Part shown: positions 35,288-42,739 of the stretch, piece after piece | Position numbering within the stretch: the stretch's first letter is position 1 | Layout: the number at the start of each line of letters is the position of its first letter | Source: Shewanella sp. UCD-KL12 | Lineage (GTDB): Bacteria > Pseudomonadota > Gammaproteobacteria > Enterobacterales > Shewanellaceae | DNA length: 64,000 nt | Direction of reading: 5' to 3' | Assembly: GCF_001957125.1 (NCBI RefSeq) | Contig: NZ_MPHJ01000002.1 | Location: forward strand, 186,001 to 250,000 | Notes under the pieces: generated by a model | Database searches by the model: none | What the model was told of the DNA's origin: nothing | What the model saw: the letters and a program-made list of their open reading frames with translations, nothing else | Position numbers and translations under genes: made by a program

Positions 35288-35974
35288 ATGTCCAAAGATG
35301 TGTTAACTCTGTCAGGCCAAACCTGTTTACAGTCGCTGCTTAAAATTTGGTTCGACTTTGATTTGGCACTCTCGAAAGCGCCGATAGTTAAACGGTTAGA
35401 GCAGCGCAGACTCAGTCATGAAGATTATCAAAAGCTGTTGTTAAATCTTCGTCAGCAGGTGATTGAAGGCTCTCGCTGGATCACCCGCAGCGCCTCGAGT
35501 TTTAATCGAGACTATGCCGATGTACGCTCAAAAGTGATCGGTCACGCTAAAGATGAGCACAAAGATTTCTTGATGCTAGAAAGCGATTATGTGGCGACTG
35601 GCGGTGATGTCAGTGCGATTCAAAATGCCAGTAAGAATATAGGCTCTGAAGCATTACACGGGTTTTTAATGTATCGCGCCAGCCAAGAGAACCCTGTCGA
35701 CTTGATTGGCGCCATGTGGATCATCGAAGGTTTAGGTAACAAGATGGCAGGTAAGTGGGCCGGATTAATTGAAGAGCAGCTTGAACTGCCTCAAAGCGCC
35801 ACGCAGTTTATGCGTTATCACGGCGAGAATGATGAGCATCACCTACAAGAGTTATATGAGTTAGTCGACCGGGTGGCTGTCGATGAAGCGTCAATCAGAG
35901 CGATTGAACGCACCGCAAAAGTGGTAGCCAGACTGTATATTTTGCAGCTTGAGGAGGTTGATCATGTCCAGTAG
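35288..35974 (+). CDS. Heme-oxygenase-like putative diiron oxidase (HDO/TenA-like fold)
   Basis: 228-residue all-helical protein. Candidate metal ligands: His86, Glu90 and His91 (GHAKDEH), Glu147 (IIEG), and His178, Asp182 and His185 in the H-x3-D-x2-H pattern of CADD-type heme-oxygenase-like oxidases. Relatives include UndA and SznF-type enzymes that oxidise fatty acids or amino acids. ATG 35288 has GGAG 6 nt upstream; ATG 35285 is too close. It follows the condensing enzyme directly, and its stop overlaps the next gene by 11 bp. An acyl product of the FabH-like enzyme is a likely substrate, by inference. Confidence 0.78.
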   Translation: MSKDVLTLSGQTCLQSLLKIWFDFDLALSKAPIVKRLEQRRLSHEDYQKLLLNLRQQVIEGSRWITRSASSFNRDYADVRSKVIGHAKDEHKDFLMLESDYVATGGDVSAIQNASKNIGSEALHGFLMYRASQENPVDLIGAMWIIEGLGNKMAGKWAGLIEEQLELPQSATQFMRYHGENDEHHLQELYELVDRVAVDEASIRAIERTAKVVARLYILQLEEVDHVQ

Positions 35975-36809
35975 AGACAGGAGCGCCTTTATCCGCGCCA
36001 TTGCCAATGACAACTCCCTGCCTATAGAGAAAGCCGCGGTCGATTTGTGGATTAAAGATTTAGATAACCCCTTTCGATGGACATTAAGGCCAATACTGCA
36101 ATTTCTGTTTGCCATACTGCTTCATCTCACTTGGTTCTTTAAGCGGCTGCCTCTACCGCAGTTTAGCGGCCATGGCATATTGCAGAAGCTGATCTGCTGG
36201 TTCTGTAAAAACCTCGTCTCGCCAGAAGCTAATTTTTTAATACTGCGTCACTTTTGGACCGAATCAAACTTGCTCAATTTCTTAGCTGAAAATACAGGCA
36301 AAGATGTCGTAGTGGATCTTTATCCCAAGCGAGTGGACGACATGCTGCGAGACAGCTTTATCAAACATGACCAAGAGTTGTTTGAGGCCTTTTTTAAGTG
36401 CGGAGATGCCAATGATGCAAAGCAAGTAAAACCTGAGCAGCTCAAATGGAACAACTGGAAAAAACTGCAGCCAGATTCGTTTGAGTTTACCCGCAAGAAA
36501 ACTCAAGTGATTGATTTTGAAACCGCACATGCACTATTTATGTGTCTGTTTTGCTTTTTGCTTAAACGTGATGAATATCGAGATGCCATCAACGGTTTTA
36601 ATCTGGATCAGTCTATTGCCATCCGCATTGGCAAGATCATAGATAAACCCGAAGTGGTTGAGATGGCCTACAACAAGTTCCCCCACTATTTAGTCGGCCC
36701 ATGGAATTTGAGCCAGAGATTCTTAATGCATGGGTTCTTCACCGAGTACCTCTATGCCGAGCTAGAAGCCAAACGCAACAACGTTGAGCAAACCTCGAAT
36801 GAAGCTTGA
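35964..36809 (+). CDS. Conserved protein of unknown function, last gene of the FabH/HDO operon
   Basis: 281 residues, no recognised motif. The N-terminal part has a hydrophobic stretch (about residues 45-58, ILQFLFAILLHLTWFF) that may be a membrane anchor; the rest is helical and aromatic-rich, with HALFMCLFCFLL near 190-202 and an N-terminal SSRDRSAFIRAIANDN. ATG 35964 is supported by GAGGAGG 7 nt upstream, inside the preceding gene. The 11-bp overlap shows coupling to the oxidase gene. No terminator was seen; a repeat-rich 790-bp gap follows. Confidence 0.7.
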   Translation: MSSRDRSAFIRAIANDNSLPIEKAAVDLWIKDLDNPFRWTLRPILQFLFAILLHLTWFFKRLPLPQFSGHGILQKLICWFCKNLVSPEANFLILRHFWTESNLLNFLAENTGKDVVVDLYPKRVDDMLRDSFIKHDQELFEAFFKCGDANDAKQVKPEQLKWNNWKKLQPDSFEFTRKKTQVIDFETAHALFMCLFCFLLKRDEYRDAINGFNLDQSIAIRIGKIIDKPEVVEMAYNKFPHYLVGPWNLSQRFLMHGFFTEYLYAELEAKRNNVEQTSNEA

Positions 36810-36994
36810 TGACATGTTATCTAGCTTCAGCAGCAGTATTGCTATTGAGCCATGTGTCAGAAGGTCGCTCCTTCAATGTAACCTAACGCCCGTCCAGCGA
36901 AGGGGGACTTCCAGATAGTAAGTTGAATGTCTTTTAGAGTTGGTTTCGTTGTACTTTAGTGTTGTTTAATTGACTTGCTAAGTGCCAAAGCCTC

Positions 36995-37105
36995 ATTGGT
37001 GTTTATTGCTTGCAGCAGGCTCACATGTAGGTACTTCTGTGGGACGCTGTAAATATATCCCTATACGCTCTGCGGTTTCAAACAACCTCCATGTTTAAGT
37101 GCCAG
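36995..37105 (-). repeat. Dispersed repeat element, inverted copy
   Basis: On the minus strand this reads GAAACCGCAGAGCG, AGGGATATATTTACAGCG and CAGAAGTACCT in order, matching the copy at 53934 and the partial copy near 61240. Confidence 0.65.
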
Positions 37106-37334
37106 TTCGATATCCCTACCTCTCGTTCGAAGAGTATCTCTAAGTGATACCTCACCATGAAACCGAAGCCCACAGCCGTATCTACATCAAGTTTTTCATC
37201 TCTTCGATTGGGGCTCATTTATAAGAAAACACTTACGCTATCTATTCACTATATCTTTGTGATTTTCGTGAAGCTTTTCTATACATCGCCACACTCTACA
37301 CAGCAAGAGTTAATCGAAGAAATAAGAATAGCCA

Positions 37335-37570
37335 GTGTAGATGGGGCTGCGAGCTTCCAAATCATGGATAATTTGGTAGAGCCCACAAGGCCAAAAATGT
37401 TCCATACATTTTTCGGCATTCCCACCTTCCATGGCGGTCAGATGTACTTGCGTCGTCTCATTGAACCTTCTCGAAGTAACTGGGCATATAAGCCCACGGC
37501 AGATGATAGATACAATGAAGTCATGCTACCCAACATCCTACCAAAAGCCAAAAATACTTCTAACTTGTTA
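37335..37570 (+). repeat. Dispersed repeat element, copy B
   Basis: Starts GTGTAGATGGGGCTGCGAGC and includes ATTTGGTAGAGCCCACA, CACGGCAGATGATAGATA and a tail AATGAAG...GCTACCCAA. A 149-codon open frame through it is not considered a gene. Confidence 0.7.
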
Positions 37571-37602
37571 TTCCACAAGCTAGAAAGTTGTTATTCGACA
37601 AG

Positions 37603-38169
37603 TTAAAAACTAGATCCTGGTTGAGACAAAAACACCAACTCCTCTGGCGTCGATTCTCGCCCGAGGATCTCATTCCTATGGGGGTAACGCCCGAATTGGT
37701 CGATAATCGCTTTATGTCTACGCTCAAACTCTAAGTTGCCAGCCGCGGCTTCACGGCTAAATAGCACCATGGCAATCTCATGGATCTTCTTTGATTCACT
37801 GTGCATGTAGGGCATAAACAAAAACGGCACTTGTTTGGCTTTTAGTTCAGTATCAGCGCCGTGGGCGACAGCTTCTTGAGCCAGTGCTAATGCGAGTGGA
37901 TCGGCGGCGAAGGCATTCGGCGTATCACGGTAGATATTGCGGCAAAACTGATCCAGTACAATCACCTCTGCTAGACGTCCTTGAGGGGTAGCGCGCCAAT
38001 GGTAGAGTTCACCCGCTTTGGCTTGCTCGACGAGAAGGCCAAAGCGCGACTTGATTAAAGCATCAAATTCACTGTCTTTTACCCACCAAAGTTTTGGCTC
38101 AATCTCATCAAACCAAAAGTTGAGGATAGTTTCTGGTGTTATTAGACTTGTCTGTTCAGTGCTGTTCAA
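37603..38169 (-). CDS. DUF924-family protein
   Basis: 188 residues, helical: ILNFWFDEIEPKLWW at the N-terminus, VIVLDQFCRNIYRDTPNAFAADP in the centre and PFLFMPYMHSES later, the standard DUF924 pattern. The fold is tetratricopeptide-like in solved relatives (recalled); the biochemical role is unknown. Transcribed separately; a perfect CCTAGGG hairpin at 38200 lies just upstream, between it and the PH-domain genes. Confidence 0.88.
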   Translation of the reverse strand: MNSTEQTSLITPETILNFWFDEIEPKLWWVKDSEFDALIKSRFGLLVEQAKAGELYHWRATPQGRLAEVIVLDQFCRNIYRDTPNAFAADPLALALAQEAVAHGADTELKAKQVPFLFMPYMHSESKKIHEIAMVLFSREAAAGNLEFERRHKAIIDQFGRYPHRNEILGRESTPEELVFLSQPGSSF

Positions 38170-38199
38170 GAGTATTCTCCTATGCTTTAGGAATGAGTT

Positions 38200-38219
38200 C
38201 CTAGGGACTAGACCCTAGG
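38200..38219. terminator. CCTAGGG hairpin between DUF924 and PH-domain genes
   Basis: CCTAGGG-ACTAGA-CCCTAGG: perfect 7-bp arms, 10 bp beyond the PH-domain gene stop. No strong T-tract; member of a recurrent CCTAGG hairpin set. Confidence 0.55.
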
Positions 38220-38229
38220 CATTTAAAAA

Positions 38230-39765
38230 CTATATCCAATTCTTTGGTGAGCGAGCGGTTATGGCAAGAGCACGTTCGGCAATCTCTCTGGCGTCACTTA
38301 AAGGCATATAAGGAATCGTTTGAGTGCCACTGGCTAGGCCAAGTTCAAGAGTGGCTAACCCTTTGCTACGCTGCCCTTTAGTTTGGGTAATAGCCACATG
38401 CTGCACCTTTCGTAAAGCGACTAAATGCCAGCTATGGCCAAGCATTCCTGTGTGTATCCAGCAGTCTGTACCGTCTAAGTAGTAGCCCCACTGACGATAT
38501 CTTAAATAGAGGCCTAAGGTAAAGCCAAGTCCTATTAACCACATAATTTCGGTGATGGGGTTAATTCCCATGCCTATGGTATTCACTAGAGGAACGATTA
38601 GGGGAGCCAGTGCCCGCCGCCAGTACCAACCAAAATGGATAGGGTTAAATTGCGTTGGTAAAACTGTGGTTTTAGCTTCAATACCATCCATGTCAGTGAG
38701 TAGCTTGGCGACTGTTTTACGAGTCATGCTAGGCACTAACATATGACGTTTGGCTTTCTGTTCAACCTCAGTGCCTTGCACTTGTTTAAAGTAGACCGTC
38801 CAAAGGCTTAATAGTCTGCCTATGATAGGCTGAGAAAAGCGAATGACCTGAATGCGCTGTAGGGCTAAGGCGTCATTTTGTTTAGCGATAATCCCGCCGC
38901 TACGGTGCAAGGTGTTGCTGTCTCGGCTGAGATGGTAGGGGTAATATTTAAGTACCGAAGCTGCCATTGATATCAGTGAAAGCAGTAGGTAAAAGCCTAT
39001 CAACATCAGGCTCGCGAACACAATTTGGTAAAGGATACTGATGCTAACCACACGCTCATACCAGAGCAGTGATGACTGCACCACTTGCGTATCAGCAAGC
39101 TGTGACCAGTCAAGTTGACCTATGATAGGGCCTGCAATAATGGCAAACCAGAAGAGGTTATTTTGGTATAAGCCAAAGAGTAAGAGTTGCTTAAAGTCTT
39201 TACGAACTAGGCTTTCGTTACGGCCACTATTTGACTGCTGTTGGCTTAGGTTTAACACTGTGTCATCGCTACTTGATGCTATTGGACTAGGAAGCAGTGG
39301 GTTAACTAAGCTCTTTTTTAGTTGAATAGCTTTGCGGTAGTTTACAGCGGCAAGCTCAGCTTCATCCTCTTTAGAACCTGCTGTCTCAACCACTAAACTA
39401 TAGAGGCCAAGCGGTCTAAAGTAGATGGGTTGCTCAAGGCGGACATTTTGTATTTTACTCAGTGGAATTTCGTGAGTTTTCTTAAATATGAGCCCCTGAC
39501 GAACCCCAAGCTTGTCGTCATATAATCGATAACGAAACATAGCCCATTGAATGATGGCGTAGATAAGCACTGCCACCGCCACGCCAACGGCTGCAACTAT
39601 GACCCAAGGAGAGCTAAAACCTTGCTTCCAACCGGTATAGACCACAGGCACCATGGCATAACCGTTAGTGATCACTAAGCGAATGGTATTTAGGGTGTAG
39701 CTAATGATGGACCAGGCTGAAAGCCCTGACCATTGAGAGAACCTTGTCTGCATATCAGCGCTCAC
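38230..39765 (-). CDS. Bacterial PH-domain membrane protein, YdbT-like
   Basis: 511 residues with several TM pairs (about 20-45, 50-72, 192-215, 230-262 and 385-420) separated by bPH2 domains. The recurring bPH2 signatures are KIQNVRLEQPIYFRPLG, RIQVIRFSQPIIGRLL and KVQHVAITQTKGQRSKG, giving three PH units, as in Bacillus YdbT (about 490 residues). It overlaps the upstream PH-domain gene by 11 bp. In Bacillus the YdbST pair has been tied to protection against antimicrobial peptides; whether that applies here is unknown. Confidence 0.87.
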   Translation of the reverse strand: MSADMQTRFSQWSGLSAWSIISYTLNTIRLVITNGYAMVPVVYTGWKQGFSSPWVIVAAVGVAVAVLIYAIIQWAMFRYRLYDDKLGVRQGLIFKKTHEIPLSKIQNVRLEQPIYFRPLGLYSLVVETAGSKEDEAELAAVNYRKAIQLKKSLVNPLLPSPIASSSDDTVLNLSQQQSNSGRNESLVRKDFKQLLLFGLYQNNLFWFAIIAGPIIGQLDWSQLADTQVVQSSLLWYERVVSISILYQIVFASLMLIGFYLLLSLISMAASVLKYYPYHLSRDSNTLHRSGGIIAKQNDALALQRIQVIRFSQPIIGRLLSLWTVYFKQVQGTEVEQKAKRHMLVPSMTRKTVAKLLTDMDGIEAKTTVLPTQFNPIHFGWYWRRALAPLIVPLVNTIGMGINPITEIMWLIGLGFTLGLYLRYRQWGYYLDGTDCWIHTGMLGHSWHLVALRKVQHVAITQTKGQRSKGLATLELGLASGTQTIPYMPLSDAREIAERALAITARSPKNWI

Positions 39766-40573
39766 TTTTAGCGGGTAGCGGGGCTGACTCTGTTGATGGT
39801 TGAGCAGCTTCAGTCGTAACAGTATGAGGTGTTACATTTTCTGCCTTAGCACCTGAATTAGCTTCTGTACCGTTTATGCTGTTATCTTCAGGCGCTGCTA
39901 CAGCCTCTTGTACTGATTCAGCGGCTAGCTCTTGAGCTTGCGGTGAATTGACTGTCTGGCTTGCTATCCCTGCTTTGGCTAATAAGTGCTGCCTGAGCTT
40001 TTCAGCGGTTCGGCTCTCAAGTCCCGGTAACTCTATCTCTGCGCTGCCACTGCCCGCACTGAAACACTTAAGAGTATGCAAACCAAACTTCCGCTCAATG
40101 GGGCCTTGGGAGAGGCTGATATGCTGTAGTCGAGTGTAAGGAAGTGATACTCGTTTAAACCAGATAACCCCTTTTTGCATCAATAACTCATTTTCACAAA
40201 CGCCATAGCCAATAGACTTTGCATGGGCATACCTGAAATAGCAGATAGTGCTTAATACTAAGGCTAGGGCTGATAATATTGGCAGGGCAATAAGTAAAGG
40301 TACAGTGGCGACTAAAATGATGAACAGTGACGCTAAGGTAAGTAGCACCAATGAGCCTATGATGCTTTCGCCCATAACTTGGCTGTAATGGCGCTCATCG
40401 ACGAGTGTGAGTGGGATTTGATCGAAACTAAGCCAGGCGGTTTCATCTTGCTTAGCATGTGCAAGAGCTGGTGGAAGACCTTGTGTAAGTGCATGTGCTT
40501 GTGTTTGTACATCTTCAGCTAAACTAGCAGGCTGTGTAGCTGATTCTGCATGAGGCTTAATCGAGTCTTCCAT
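39755..40573 (-). CDS. Bacterial PH-domain membrane protein, YdbS-like, with long tail
   Basis: 272 residues. The core (about 45-190) has two TMs (about 73-115) and one bPH2 domain with RLQHISLSQGPIERKFGL, like YdbS (about 160 residues). Both ends are extended: about 45 polar residues in front and an Ala/Glu/Thr-rich tail of about 80 residues (EDNSINGTEANSGAKAENV). First gene of the pair; the start is ATG at 40573. The tail has no counterpart in typical YdbS and may be disordered. Confidence 0.83.
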   Translation of the reverse strand: MEDSIKPHAESATQPASLAEDVQTQAHALTQGLPPALAHAKQDETAWLSFDQIPLTLVDERHYSQVMGESIIGSLVLLTLASLFIILVATVPLLIALPILSALALVLSTICYFRYAHAKSIGYGVCENELLMQKGVIWFKRVSLPYTRLQHISLSQGPIERKFGLHTLKCFSAGSGSAEIELPGLESRTAEKLRQHLLAKAGIASQTVNSPQAQELAAESVQEAVAAPEDNSINGTEANSGAKAENVTPHTVTTEAAQPSTESAPLPAKSER

Positions 40574-40766
40574 TGCTTCTCATTTTCTTCTCTCCGTTAT
40601 AGCTCCACTATATCAGTATCAAGCTTGTATTCTCTAGGCGTAGACATATTTCACAACACTTTAGGTTTTTCTTGCTAAGGTGAGAGGTTTATTGATGTTT
40701 CTATTAGCTAATAAAATATTGATTATGTAAGCTTAAAAAAGAAAATAAAAACAAGGTCAGCTCAAG

Positions 40767-41054
40767 ATGACAGAAGTATCAAAACAGAAGAAAGCCTTTT
40801 TACGTAAACTCTACCTCGCACATACTATCGACAGTGAGCAACATAACTTGTTGTCATTGAATAAATTGACCGGTATGCCGAGAAGAACTTTGCAGGACTC
40901 TATTGCCGCTTTAGGTGATATCGGAATCGAATGTCATTTTGTACAAGAAGGTGAGCGTAATAACGCAGGTTATTACAAGATAAGTACCTGGGGACCCATC
41001 AACTCTGCTTGGGTTGATACCCATTTGGATGAAATTACTGAGCAGCTTAAGTAA
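40767..41054 (+). CDS. Small winged-helix DNA-binding protein
   Basis: 95 residues: an N-terminal wHTH (KKAFLRKLYLAHTI, LLSLNKLTGMPRRTLQDSIAAL, recognition helix about residues 35-48) and a wing with GYYKISTWGP. It belongs to a family common in Shewanella and Vibrio whose role is not established. ATG 40767 has only a weak upstream site (AAGGTC). Monocistronic; a 300-bp gap with short TAAGTTT/TAAGCTG repeats follows. Confidence 0.75.
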   Translation: MTEVSKQKKAFLRKLYLAHTIDSEQHNLLSLNKLTGMPRRTLQDSIAALGDIGIECHFVQEGERNNAGYYKISTWGPINSAWVDTHLDEITEQLK

Positions 41055-41354
41055 GAAGTTACCTCTGAGTTTTAAGTTTTAAGCTGTAAGCTGTAAGTAA
41101 GCGCAAGAAATGATGCCCATCTTCTTTTTAACTTACTAGCTTCTTAACTTATCACTTAGAGCGGCTTTTAATTTCTTTAATGATCTCTTAAGTAATCACT
41201 GTTATGCTCCGCCGGCTGCGACTGTGGCAAAACACTCCCTGATTCCTGTAGCAACAGAACCATTCCAGAGTTATCTTTCACACGTTCAAGTCGCGCAACT
41301 AATGTGCAATAAAACAGTCATATCAATCGGTATCATATTTTATAGGAGAAAACC
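41055..41354. other. Intergenic region before the ion channel
   Basis: Short degenerate heptad-like repeats (TTTTAAG, GCTGTAA) at about 41069-41098; otherwise nothing recognised. It probably contains the channel promoter. Confidence 0.4.
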
Positions 41355-42230
41355 GTGCTGGCGAACGTTTCTGGTTTACAGAAAAAACTCAAAATCATCG
41401 ATAGCAGCAAAGCATTTCAGGGCTTTGTTATCTTCGTCATTATTGTTTCGGCGCTATCGATAGGTGCGCATACTTATAACCTGCCAAACTGGATGGAAAA
41501 GGGCTTGTTGATGCTAGATATCGGCATCACAGTCTTCTTTGCTATCGAGATTGTGATCCGTTTCCTGGCGAGTGAAGGACCGAAGAAGTTTTTCAAAAGT
41601 GGCTGGAATATTTTCGATACCATCATAGTGATAGGGAGCTTAATTCCTGCTGGCGGCTCGGCAATATTACTGGCAAGGCTCTTGAGGATCTTCCGCGTTC
41701 TGCGTTTAGTCTCAATGATCCCTGAGCTGCGAATGCTGGTAAACGCGCTATTAAAAGCGATCCCAAGAATGGGCTATATTGCCTTGTTGATGTTCGTTAT
41801 TTTCTATATCTACGGCGCGATTGGTAGCATGTTGTTTGCCCATATTAATGACTTCCTATGGGGCGATGTGTCAGCGGCGATGTTAACTCTTTTCAGGGTA
41901 TCGACCTTTGAGTCGTGGACCTCGGTGATGTATGAAACGATGGAAGTTTATCCCCTTAGTTGGATCTTCTATCTAAGCTTCATCTTCCTTACTGCGTTTG
42001 TGTTTCTCAACATGATGGTCGGTGCAGTACTCGATGTGATGACACAAGAGACTGAAGCTATGCGTAAAGAGAAAGAAGCTGAAGAAGCGGAGCTGTTACC
42101 TAGTGTCGATGAGGCTGACAAACCGGCGAGTGCCGCGGATGTTGCCGAGCTAAAAGAACAGATCGCCGAATTAAAGGGCTTGCTAACTCAAACAGTACAA
42201 ACGGCTCAAACTGAGAAGAGGGCTGGATAG
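41355..42230 (+). CDS. Voltage-gated sodium channel, NaChBac/BacNav type
   Basis: Single-domain six-TM channel of 291 residues forming a tetramer. The voltage sensor S4 reads ARLLRIFRVLRLV, with Arg at every third position. The pore selectivity filter is TFESWTS (Glu186), close to the TLESWAS of NaChBac, indicating Na+ selectivity. S6 is FLNMMVGAVLDVM. The cytoplasmic tail (about 230-291) is Glu/Lys-rich and forms a predicted coiled coil, as in other BacNavs. GTG 41355 is preceded by AGGAG at good distance. BacNavs in marine bacteria are thought to serve motility or pH and Na+ homeostasis. Confidence 0.9.
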   Translation: MLANVSGLQKKLKIIDSSKAFQGFVIFVIIVSALSIGAHTYNLPNWMEKGLLMLDIGITVFFAIEIVIRFLASEGPKKFFKSGWNIFDTIIVIGSLIPAGGSAILLARLLRIFRVLRLVSMIPELRMLVNALLKAIPRMGYIALLMFVIFYIYGAIGSMLFAHINDFLWGDVSAAMLTLFRVSTFESWTSVMYETMEVYPLSWIFYLSFIFLTAFVFLNMMVGAVLDVMTQETEAMRKEKEAEEAELLPSVDEADKPASAADVAELKEQIAELKGLLTQTVQTAQTEKRAG

Positions 42231-42242
42231 CTTAAGCAAAAA

Positions 42243-42268
42243 GTTCCTAGGCGTTAGCGCCTAGGAAC
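42243..42268. terminator. Perfect hairpin after the channel gene
   Basis: GTTCCTAGGCG-TTAG-CGCCTAGGAAC, 11-bp perfect arms, 13 bp after the stop, without a long T-run. Confidence 0.65.
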
Positions 42269-42449
42269 GCCTTTCGGAATTCACAGCGCTCATGTCCCGC
42301 CGAATAATCAATAAGTCATCATGAAAGTATGGCTTCCAAAGACATATCCAAATTTAAAGTCACAGACTTCCGGCTTAACAGCGTTGAAGGAACGACTGCA
42401 CACCTTCAATATCCAAATTCGAAGAGAAGCTTTGCTTGTGATTAATTGG

Positions 42450-42574
42450 GTGTGGATGCGGCTGTGAGCTTCCAAATCAAGGACGATTTGGTAGAGCCCA
42501 CAGGGAAGTGCTAGTGGCGAGTCGCAGAAGCATCCGCACATAAGCGCACGGCAAGTGATAGATAACGATGAAAG
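42450..42574 (+). repeat. Dispersed repeat element, copy C
   Basis: GTGTGGATGCGGCTGTGAGC, ATTTGGTAGAGCCCACAGGG, GCGAGTCGCAGAAGCATC, CACGGCAAGTGATAGATAAC and a GATGAAAG tail, the same order as copies B and D. Confidence 0.75.
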
Positions 42575-42613
42575 TAAGATTTTCAATAACCAAGAAAGTG
42601 CCAAAATCACTGG

Positions 42614-42655
42614 ATTCCGGCTTAAAAGCATTGCCGGAATGACAGCTAGAGATAG
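42614..42655. repeat. REP-like palindrome ending GACAGCTAGAG
   Basis: ATTCCGGC-11 nt-GCCGGAAT followed by GACAGCTAGAG; the flank is identical to that of the palindrome at 10171. Confidence 0.75.
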
Positions 42656-42739
42656 TAGCGTAACGTTAGCGATAGCAGACATAAAAAAGCCACTCTATAA
42701 AAGCGTGGCTTAACGATTAAAGCAGATCATGCTGACAAG

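Larger units (their letters stand above)
36810..37602. other. 793-bp noncoding, repeat-rich region
   Basis: Apart from the two repeat copies listed, no credible coding sequence or RNA gene is visible. Confidence 0.5.

Noticed and set aside
37157..37606. 149-codon open frame on the plus strand
   Set aside because: It runs through dispersed repeat copy B, has no ribosome-binding site or recognisable domain and overlaps the end of DUF924.
42308..42682. 124-codon open frame on the minus strand
   Set aside because: It passes through repeat copy C and a REP-like hairpin; not a credible protein.
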